From NCBI GenBank assembly GCA_022567815.1, contig JADFGI010000127.1, positions 1 through 8,210 on the forward strand: a DNA stretch of 8,210 nucleotides, in the 5' to 3' direction. The stretch's first letter is position 1. Every line of letters starts with the position of its first letter. Positions 1 through 5,082 of this stretch are shown here, piece after piece. Position numbers and translations under genes: made by a program. This DNA is from Nitrospinota bacterium (GTDB taxonomy: Bacteria; Nitrospinota; Nitrospinia; Nitrospinales; VA-1). Under the pieces are notes generated by a model, which did not search any database, was not told where the DNA came from, and was given only the letters and a program-made list of their open reading frames with translations.

Positions 1-143
1 TATTGTCAAAAAGATAAATTTTTCGTTGGGCAATTTACGTACGAAATTTGAGGGGTTTGGGATGGTTGGCCAGGGAAAAAAGAACAGGCTTTTTGAAAGA
101 ATTGGTTAAAGGGCATCTCTAGAAATGCTTTCGAGCCATGAGC

Positions 144-181
144 GGCCCTTATGCAATAAGGGCCAGCCAGCGTACCGCTGG
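144..181. repeat. Double perfect hairpin, REP-like
   Basis: Two perfect palindromes lie 2 bp apart. The first (144-164) has 9-bp arms, GGCCCTTAT and ATAAGGGCC, around GCA. The second (167-181) has 6-bp arms, CCAGCG and CGCTGG, around TAC. The arrangement resembles a REP/BIME-type extragenic palindromic element. Neither hairpin is followed by a T-run on either strand, so a simple terminator is unlikely. Whether it occurs elsewhere in the genome cannot be judged from this window. Confidence 0.6.
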
Positions 182-257
182 ACCTGATATTCACCAGCGA
201 TGGAATTTTGGCTGACAGAACCTGGTTTCGTCCTGAATATAACCATGACATTCTCCT

Positions 258-272
258 ACCCGCGTAGCGGGT
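258..272. repeat. Short perfect hairpin (3-nt loop)
   Basis: ACCCGC-GTA-GCGGGT is a perfect 6-bp stem with a 3-nt centre, 42 bp past the stop codon of the small exported protein. It shares its geometry with the hairpins at 167-181, 7008-7022 and 8077-8089. No T-run follows on the minus strand, so it may be a repeat element or an mRNA 3'-end stabiliser rather than a terminator. Confidence 0.5.
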
Positions 273-313
273 CCTGATAGAAAAATATAGAATCATTAGA
301 AGTCTCTTTAAAT

Positions 314-679
314 TTATTCGAAAGAGTTTGATAATTCGCGCGCTTTGAAATAATAGCCCTGAATTTTAAAATAAGTTTCCGAGGGGAGGCTTTTTTCGTT
401 TTGAATTTCTCTGGTTTCGTTGGGGAGCAATTGATGGATCGGTTTGAAGCTGTTGCCAAGGGGTTTGCCTTTCTTGTCTACAAATTGCATCTGGACCTTG
501 ACCGAAATCATTTTGTTGCATTTGTTGACCACGCTGGCGTTCCACGCCAGGTACACCTTGCTGGCTTCCTGCTTGAGAATTTTAACAAACATATTTTCAA
601 ACCCAATGCAATCGGATGCCCATGAATTTCCCGGAAGAAAGAGGGTGCCCAGTAAGGTGAGAATAAACAATTTTTTCAT
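314..679 (-). CDS. Small exported protein, FxLYD-like (hypothetical)
   Basis: A predicted protein of 121 residues from the ATG at 679. This start gives a textbook signal peptide: MKK, a hydrophobic core (LFILTLLGTLFL) and a likely signal-peptidase I site after SWA at residue 21. Two in-frame upstream ATGs (706 and 688) would only add a polar N-terminal extension. A GGA lies about 10 nt before the chosen ATG, a modest ribosome-binding site. The mature part has two cysteines (24 and 54) that could form a disulfide. There is no lipobox, so it should be periplasmic or secreted rather than a lipoprotein. The segment from about residue 43 to 90 (AWNASVVNKCNK...FVDKKGKPLG...LLPNE) reads like a small beta-sandwich of the FxLYD kind: an asparagine-bearing strand, a D-x-x-GK-x-L turn and a later P-NE turn. 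This fold assignment is by eye only and the function is unknown. It lies 227 bp downstream of the decarboxylase, probably as a separate unit. Confidence 0.72.
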   Translation of the reverse strand: MKKLFILTLLGTLFLPGNSWASDCIGFENMFVKILKQEASKVYLAWNASVVNKCNKMISVKVQMQFVDKKGKPLGNSFKPIHQLLPNETREIQNEKSLPSETYFKIQGYYFKARELSNSFE

Positions 680-906
680 ATATTTCATTTCCAGGATATT
701 TTCCAATCACGGTTAGCAATGCATGGTTCATGCCGCTGGCAAGGATGAGAACTGTAAGAATAATTTTCGAATTTTCATGGCTTTTCGGATGCTGATGAGA
801 GATTGTACTTTTGAGAACGTCTAATCTTGGTCGTTTGGATTCCTGAAGTAATAAAAAATTACACAATCTCCCGGCTTCCCGTTTGGCCTTCAGGCATTGA
901 CATGGT
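680..906. other. Spacer between decarboxylase and small exported gene
   Basis: No gene is supported here; an open frame crossing it from 941 to 597 overlaps both flanking genes in other frames and has no recognisable content. The spacer holds two related palindromes, GCATG-GTT-CATGC (722-734) and GACATG-GTT-CATGTC (899-913, overlapping the decarboxylase stop codon), and an AT-only palindrome GTAAT-AAAAA-ATTAC (848-862). On the minus strand the last gives a T6 run but lacks a GC stem, so I do not call a terminator. No convincing sigma-70 promoter for the small exported gene was found. Confidence 0.5.
722..734. repeat. Palindrome, copy 1 of CATGGTTCATG pair
   Basis: A perfect 5-bp stem (GCATG/CATGC) around GTT. 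Its 11-bp core CATGGTTCATG recurs exactly at 901-911, 178 bp away, where the outer pairs differ but still match each other. Confidence 0.4.
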
Positions 907-913
907 TCATGTC
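899..913. repeat. Palindrome, copy 2, over decarboxylase stop codon
   Basis: GACATG-GTT-CATGTC is a perfect 6-bp stem with a 3-nt centre. It covers the last codons and the TGA stop (909-907) of the decarboxylase. No T-run follows on the minus strand. It may fold in the mRNA at the translation stop or be part of a dispersed repeat. Confidence 0.4.
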
Positions 914-2583
914 TTTGATTGCAAACGACGGGAAATTTCACTGGCCAGGAGCCGCATCCCGCGCGAAGATTCTTTCACAATGGCGTTGATAACGACCATA
1001 TTATTTTTGTCGCGGATGGCGTTTTCCATTACCGTTTGAAATTCGCCTGCGGTTTCTACCCTGAATTCCTTGCCGTAATTAATCAACTTGCAAATCGCTC
1101 CGTAATCCCAATTTTCAATATCGTTGAACTTGCCATCCAGAATAACGCGTTCTGTCTCATAGCCCATATTGTTGATGACAACGACAATGGGGGTAAGGTT
1201 CAATTTTTTGCAGGTCGAAAGTTCTGTTCCCGTCATTTGAAAGGCCCCGTCGCCCACCAGGATGAGCGGGCGCGTACCGGGCGATGCGCAGTTGACGCCA
1301 ACAGCCGCAGGAACTGCAAATCCCATTGTTGTATAAAATGCGGAAGCAAAAAACGAGGTTCTGTCTGGAACGCGTAACTCCGCCGCGGCAAAAAGGCAAT
1401 CTCCCGTATCAACCACGATGGCCATTTCAGGCGTAATTTGTTGATTGAGAATTTCAATAATTCCCGTCATGGTTAAATCACCATCTTTTTGAAGACTATT
1501 TTTTTCAGGGACCGAAGGTTGATGGATGGGCCTGGGTTTTGTCCGGGAAACGGGTTCGCGCGATTTTAACCGTTTGGTCAGTCCAAGAATGAAATCCTTG
1601 AGAATGATTTTTGGAAACTCGTGGTGTTTGATCCTGACAGTCCCCTGATTGGCGCGGACCATTTGGTTTGGGTCGAGCCGGGCGGTGTACATTCCCAGAT
1701 TTACGTCTGTAAACATCACCCCCAAAGTGATCACCAGGTCCGATGCCTCCACGATTTCACGGGCCTCCTCGGAACCGACCCGTCCCTGATACACGCCCAG
1801 GTAAAGAGGATGGCGCTCGTTGACAACGGATTTCCCCATGATGGTCGCCGCTATCGGCAATTGGGAAACTTCCAGCAGTTGGACCAGTTCGTTCTGAATG
1901 CCATGCCGATGGACCTCGACTCCTGCCAGAATCACGGGTGATTTGGCCTGGTTCAATAAGCTGGCCGTTTCAGACAGAGCTTCGTCTAAAGTGGCCTCTT
2001 CGCTGGATTCAAATTGGCAAAATGATTCATTGCTGGGCTCAATATGAATTTCTTTGTCCACCATATCCCTGGGAATTTCGATGTAACCTGGTTTCTTGTT
2101 CCGCCATACGCTTTCGATAACCTGATCGATTTGCCGGGGAGCTTGAGACAGATCATTTAAGGCAATCGCCGAACAGGTGAAATTTTCAAAGATCTTCATT
2201 TGTGCTTCTGGAGAACCGAAACTGTGGTGAATGAGAGGATTTTCCGCTCTTTCCGCAACTCCGGGCGCTCCGCTGATTACCAGGACGGGGGAAGATTCGG
2301 CATTGGCTCCGGCGATGGGATTGACGATGCTCAACGCTCCCACACCGTGAGTTACCAGGACGACGCCGAGGCCTTCATGGCGGCGGGCATATCCGTCCGC
2401 CGCAAATCCGGCGGTATCTTCGCGGGTGGTTCCGACGAAGGTTATGTTATCGTCATCTTCCAAAAGCTTGCAGAATCGCAAACTGAAATCACCGGGGACG
2501 CCAAATACATGAGTCACTCCCAGTTCATTTAAACGTTGGATTAAATAGGAACCGATCGTAAGAGTTTCAATTTTTCCGGTCAT
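907..2583 (-). CDS. Thiamine-diphosphate 2-oxoacid decarboxylase (pyruvate/indolepyruvate decarboxylase family)
   Basis: A 558-residue enzyme predicted to decarboxylate a 2-oxoacid to an aldehyde and CO2 in the cytoplasm. It has the three-domain layout of the family: N-terminal pyrimidine-binding domain (about 1-180), central domain (200-345) and C-terminal diphosphate-binding domain (370-540). The family's catalytic set is visible: D32 in GDF, E55 (cofactor glutamate), the paired H119-H120, the GDG...NN metal/diphosphate motif (444-446 to 471-472) and E478 in GYETER. The segment NDIENWDYGAICK closely resembles the matching stretch of Zymomonas pyruvate decarboxylase, and the length is near that enzyme's 568. 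The paired histidines and late glutamate separate it from acetolactate synthase. The pocket differs from pyruvate decarboxylase: by eye, Y417 sits where Zymomonas has W392 and T477 where it has I472, so a larger or branched 2-oxoacid is possible. The ATG at 2583 has a strong Shine-Dalgarno (GGAGGTG, 2594-2588). No dehydrogenase or regulator is adjacent, so the pathway is open. Confidence 0.92.
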   Translation of the reverse strand: MTGKIETLTIGSYLIQRLNELGVTHVFGVPGDFSLRFCKLLEDDDNITFVGTTREDTAGFAADGYARRHEGLGVVLVTHGVGALSIVNPIAGANAESSPVLVISGAPGVAERAENPLIHHSFGSPEAQMKIFENFTCSAIALNDLSQAPRQIDQVIESVWRNKKPGYIEIPRDMVDKEIHIEPSNESFCQFESSEEATLDEALSETASLLNQAKSPVILAGVEVHRHGIQNELVQLLEVSQLPIAATIMGKSVVNERHPLYLGVYQGRVGSEEAREIVEASDLVITLGVMFTDVNLGMYTARLDPNQMVRANQGTVRIKHHEFPKIILKDFILGLTKRLKSREPVSRTKPRPIHQPSVPEKNSLQKDGDLTMTGIIEILNQQITPEMAIVVDTGDCLFAAAELRVPDRTSFFASAFYTTMGFAVPAAVGVNCASPGTRPLILVGDGAFQMTGTELSTCKKLNLTPIVVVINNMGYETERVILDGKFNDIENWDYGAICKLINYGKEFRVETAGEFQTVMENAIRDKNNMVVINAIVKESSRGMRLLASEISRRLQSKT

Positions 2584-2587
2584 GATT

Positions 2588-2594
2588 CACCTCC
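2588..2594 (-). promoter_or_regulatory. Strong Shine-Dalgarno of the decarboxylase
   Basis: On the minus strand GGAGGTG ends 4 nt before the ATG, with 6 nt between GGAGG and the ATG. This is the strongest ribosome-binding site in the window and fixes the decarboxylase start at 2583. It contrasts with the weak sites before yqeY and dnaG. Confidence 0.85.
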
Positions 2595-3175
2595 AAGCGA
2601 ATGCATGCATTCTCTTTTTGAACAGGGGGGATTTTACCATTGGCGAATCTTCTCTTATTATTTTACCAAGATAAAGGGGGGCAGGTAACAAGAAATCTAT
2701 TTCTTATAAATTGCAAAAAATAACCAAACTTTGATGAATTCATGAACTGGTATCCGGGGCGAAAACCTGAGCAATTTCGCCAGGTTGTGGAGTTTACTGG
2801 ATATCCTTGGATGCTTAATTGGTAGAATTGATGGGACAAAGCTTGAACCAACCTTGCGAACCGCTTTTGGATACTTGTCAAACCCACATAAACAAAGGGA
2901 TTCCAAACGATTGGAGGATAAAAGATCGTTGTTAAACCTGATACTTGCGAAGCGTCTGTCCTACTACCGAAATGAGGGTTTTCGAACCGCCGCTTTCTCG
3001 CTCCCCCTCTGGCTTTTAGAGGATTTGAAGGAGAACAGCCTGAAATCAAATCAGAAAACGTTGCACGCCGTGAGCAAGCTTGCCCTCCGCGAAGGAGTGG
3101 AGGTTCGACGAAAAAGTTCGAACCAAAATCAGAAAACATTGTACGTCGTGAGCAAGCTCGCCCTCCGCGAAGGAG
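2595..3175. other. Gene-free stretch between decarboxylase and tRNA
   Basis: Long open frames exist here (minus 3184-2663; plus 2785-3216), but both run through the tandem repeat and into the tRNA. The plus-strand frame ends in GPPGFEPGTYRL, a familiar false translation of a tRNA T-arm and anticodon region. Neither frame shows a recognisable domain or a good ribosome site. Visible content: G-runs at 2625-2630 and 2676-2681, an AT-rich inverted repeat AAGAAAT-CT-ATTTCTT (2690-2705), the possible operator region at 2599-2668, and the repeat at 3048-3178. Positions 2710-3040 remain unassigned; they could be a decayed gene, but I recognise no family in any frame. I found no clear intrinsic terminator for the rpoD-tRNA transcript. 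Confidence 0.5.
2599..2612. promoter_or_regulatory. 14-bp perfect palindrome before the decarboxylase, possible operator
   Basis: GAATGCATGCATTC is a perfect 14-bp palindrome whose near edge lies 4 bp upstream of the Shine-Dalgarno. It could be an operator for a dimeric regulator or an mRNA hairpin (5-bp stem, 4-nt loop) near the ribosome site. Farther upstream, TGGTAAAAT occurs twice in direct orientation on the minus strand (2668-2660 and 2639-2631, 29 bp apart). I could not identify a clear -35/-10 pair, so the link to regulation is inference. Confidence 0.35.
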
Positions 3176-3178
3176 TGG
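3048..3178. repeat. Two 53-bp direct repeats at 78-bp period, abutting the tRNA 3' end
   Basis: Copy 1 spans 3048-3100 and copy 2 spans 3126-3178. They differ at four positions (3060/3138, 3064/3142, 3068/3146, 3081/3159), all transitions. Each contains CTCCGCGAAGGAG, a hairpin-forming segment; copy 1 also has the palindrome GCAAGCTTGC (3074-3083), which one change disrupts in copy 2. The 25-bp linker (3101-3125) carries its own inverted repeat, GGTTCGA/TCGAACC. The last 3 bp of copy 2 are the last bases of the tRNA (3176-3178). On the minus strand each copy is preceded by GGTTCGAA: once from the tRNA T-arm, once from the linker. Confidence 0.85.
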
Positions 3179-3248
3179 GCCCACCAGGATTCGAACCTGG
3201 GACCTACCGGTTATGAGCCGGGGGCTCTACCAACTGAGCTATAGGCCC
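3176..3248 (-). tRNA. tRNA with CAT anticodon, probably tRNA-Ile2 (lysidine type), otherwise elongator tRNA-Met
   Basis: The 73-nt minus-strand transcript folds as a complete cloverleaf. The 7-bp acceptor stem is GGGCCTA/TGGGCCC with one T-G pair. The D-arm has GCTC/GAGC. The anticodon loop is CTCATAA on a stem with a C-T mismatch at 27-43, and the 5-bp T-stem is perfect around TTCGAAT. The discriminator is A73 and no CCA is encoded (CTC follows), so CCA must be added enzymatically. CAT reads Met, or Ile AUA after TilS modifies C34. The initiator is unlikely because the 1-72 pair is a full G-C match. C4-G69 and C5-G68, features of E. coli and Bacillus tRNA-Ile2 that the E. coli elongator Met tRNA lacks, favour Ile2. 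The 5' end lies only 7 bp after the rpoD stop codon, so it is probably cut from the rpoD transcript. Confidence 0.9.
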
Positions 3249-3255
3249 GGAAAGT

Positions 3256-5019
3256 TTACCCTTCTATAAAACTCCGGAGTTTTTTGCTTCTACTGGGATG
3301 CCGCAATTTGCGCAGGGCTTTGGCTTCGATCTGCCGGATGCGTTCGCGGGTGACGGAAAAATCCTGACCGACTTCTTCGAGAGTGTGTTCCGAGTCCAAT
3401 CCTATTCCGAAACGTTTTCTGAGCACCTTTTCTTCCCGCGAGGCAAGGGTGGACAGGACTTTCAACGTTTGGTCCTTGAGGTCTTTTTTGACCACCGAAT
3501 CGATGGGAGAAATGACCTTTTTGTCTTCTATGAAATCGCCCAGATGGCTGTTCTCCTCTTCTCCGATTGGCGTTTCCAGGGAGATGGGCTCCTTGGCGAT
3601 TTTCAGGACTTTTCGGACTTTATCCACGGGAAGGCTCATTTTATCGGCGATTTCTTCCGGAGTGGGTTCCCGGCCAAGCTCTTGCACCAGGTGGCGGGAA
3701 ACCCGGATCAGCTTGTTGATGGTTTCGATCATATGCACGGGGATACGAATCGTGCGGGCCTGGTCCGCAATGGCGCGGGTGATCGCCTGACGGATCCACC
3801 AGGTAGCGTACGTGCTGAATTTGTAACCTCGCTGATATTCGAATTTATCGACGGCTTTCATCAGGCCAATGTTGCCTTCCTGGATCAGGTCCAGGAACTG
3901 CAATCCGCGGTTGGTGTATTTTTTTGCGATGCTGACCACCAGCCGCAGGTTGGCTTCCGCAAGTTCGCGTTTGGCGGTTTTGTCTTTTACCCGGCCCCTG
4001 GCTATGCAACGGACGGTCATCAGTAAATCTTCTTTCGGAGTATTGACTTCTTTTTCAATCTTTTTGATTTTTCTCCGGCCGCCCTGCATCATTTTCATGT
4101 GATTGTCATATTGGACGCGAGTGAGGACTTTGCCTGTAGGAAGTTTCACGCTTTTCTGTTTGGTCCAGTTTTTTGCCATTTTTTTGATTTCGGCCAGCGA
4201 GGCTCCCAGTTGTCTTTCCAGATCCCGTTCCTCTCTGCCAGCAGAGCGAATTTGGGCGGCAATCGCATACATTTTTTCAATGATCCCATCCATAACATCG
4301 GTTCTCAGATTGAAGTCTGAGACTACCTGATCCATCATTTTTTGTTGGGTCTTAAATTCCTTGTCCAGTTTATCCTTCATTTTTTCAGAAAGTTTTGCGC
4401 TTGCTCTTCGACTTTGAATGCGCTGGAGTTTCTGTTCCTGGGTTTTAAGACTTTTTATTTTCTTGAGAAATTTTTTCGCCTCTTTTTTCTCAAATTCCTC
4501 ATTTTTTTCTTCTGGTTCTGTGATCAAGGTGATGTTGAAAATACTAAGGTTACCTTGCTTTATTGATTCTCCGAGTGCGATAATCTCTTCAACTGTAATC
4601 GAACAGTTGGCTACGGCGGAGATGACTTCCTGCTGTCCCGCTTCGATTCTTTTCGCGATTTCCACCTCCCCCTTCCGGGTCAGGAGAGAGATGGTGCCCA
4701 TTTCACGGAGATACATTCTTACCGGATCATCAATGGATACAGAGTCCGCCTTGGAAGCCGGGGTCCCTTCATCGGAACCCTCACCCTGTTTTTGATCCGC
4801 TTTTTCAGCGAGCAGTTTTTCCCCCTTCAACCTTGTGTCTACAATGTCGATCTCATTCTCACCGAACAGGTGCATGAGATCATCGATTTGTTCGGGAGTG
4901 ACAAGGTCCTGAGGAAGCACATCGTTCACCTCTTCGTAGGTGAGATATCCTTTTTCCTTGCCATGGGAAATCAATTGGTTGATTTCGGTAACATTCGTGA
5001 GTTTTTGGATGTTGCCCAT
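3256..5019 (-). CDS. rpoD: RNA polymerase housekeeping sigma factor (sigma-70/RpoD)
   Basis: The primary sigma factor, which directs core RNA polymerase to -35/-10 promoters. At 587 residues it is close to the 613 of E. coli. All regions are recognisable: region 1.1 (about 5-60, with YLTYEEVNDVLP), an acidic linker, region 1.2 (98-128, DPVRMYLREMG), a lysine-rich non-conserved insert (160-330), region 2 (349-430, including the core-binding LQFLDLIQEGNIGLMKAV and the -10-reading FSTYATWWIRQA), region 3 (431-500) and region 4 (515-587) with the -35-binding helix-turn-helix EEVGQDFSVTRERIRQIEAK. Region 1.1 marks it as the housekeeping factor rather than an alternative sigma. The ATG at 5019 follows AGGAG by 11 nt. 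It lies 63 bp after dnaG, probably in the same operon, and is followed after 7 bp by the tRNA. Confidence 0.98.
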   Translation of the reverse strand: MGNIQKLTNVTEINQLISHGKEKGYLTYEEVNDVLPQDLVTPEQIDDLMHLFGENEIDIVDTRLKGEKLLAEKADQKQGEGSDEGTPASKADSVSIDDPVRMYLREMGTISLLTRKGEVEIAKRIEAGQQEVISAVANCSITVEEIIALGESIKQGNLSIFNITLITEPEEKNEEFEKKEAKKFLKKIKSLKTQEQKLQRIQSRRASAKLSEKMKDKLDKEFKTQQKMMDQVVSDFNLRTDVMDGIIEKMYAIAAQIRSAGREERDLERQLGASLAEIKKMAKNWTKQKSVKLPTGKVLTRVQYDNHMKMMQGGRRKIKKIEKEVNTPKEDLLMTVRCIARGRVKDKTAKRELAEANLRLVVSIAKKYTNRGLQFLDLIQEGNIGLMKAVDKFEYQRGYKFSTYATWWIRQAITRAIADQARTIRIPVHMIETINKLIRVSRHLVQELGREPTPEEIADKMSLPVDKVRKVLKIAKEPISLETPIGEEENSHLGDFIEDKKVISPIDSVVKKDLKDQTLKVLSTLASREEKVLRKRFGIGLDSEHTLEEVGQDFSVTRERIRQIEAKALRKLRHPSRSKKLRSFIEG

Positions 5020-5082
5020 TGAAGCGGTTTCTCCTAATTATGCTTTATGATTATTATGATTAAATGAATTTTTTATAAATGA
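5020..5082 (-). promoter_or_regulatory. dnaG-rpoD spacer with rpoD ribosome site and ATGATTA repeats
   Basis: This very AT-rich 63-bp spacer holds the rpoD Shine-Dalgarno (AGGAG, 5035-5031). On the plus strand ATGATTA occurs three times (5047-5053, 5056-5062, 5079-5085), the last overlapping the dnaG stop codon. A TATAAA lies on the minus strand at about 5079-5074, but there is no matching -35 at good spacing, so an internal rpoD promoter is possible but not shown. Confidence 0.4.

Larger units (their letters stand above)
1..313. other. Gene-free stretch with short palindromes
   Basis: I see no credible gene here. A 96-codon open frame on the minus strand (296-6) has no recognisable domain and runs straight through two perfect hairpins, as chance frames over repeats do. 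The stretch holds the double hairpin at 144-181 and the single hairpin at 258-272, both listed separately. Positions 1-60 are AT-rich, with a loose inverted repeat (AAATTT...AAATTT) around TACGTA. Any transcript of the small gene at 679-314 would run into this stretch, but no hairpin here is followed by a T-run on the minus strand, so no intrinsic terminator is evident. Confidence 0.6.

Noticed and set aside
6..296. 96-codon minus-strand frame
   Set aside because: It crosses three perfect DNA hairpins and has no domain, signal or convincing ribosome site.
220..2096. Shared AACCTGGTTTC at about 221 and 2086
   Set aside because: An 11-bp match with no extension, one copy inside the decarboxylase coding sequence; expected by chance.
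2815..2880. Possible second tRNA (CTTAATTGGTAGAAT resembles a D-arm)
   Set aside because: No acceptor-stem partner, anticodon stem or T-arm could be found at proper spacing.
3048..3178. CRISPR-like repeat-spacer structure
   Set aside because: Only two copies, 53 bp each with several differences and an internally palindromic 25-bp linker; no cas genes.
2663..3184. 173-codon minus-strand frame with repeated LLRGG-CSRR-FSD text
   Set aside because: The internal repetition is simply the 78-bp DNA repeat translated; it starts inside the tRNA and has no recognised domain.
2785..3216. 143-codon plus-strand frame ending in GPPGFEPGTYRL
   Set aside because: It runs through both tandem repeats and antisense into the tRNA; GFEPGT is the well-known false translation of a tRNA T-arm. 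No domain or ribosome site.
3298..4026. 242-codon plus-strand frame opposite rpoD
   Set aside because: Shadow of the highly conserved rpoD gene on the other strand; no independent support.
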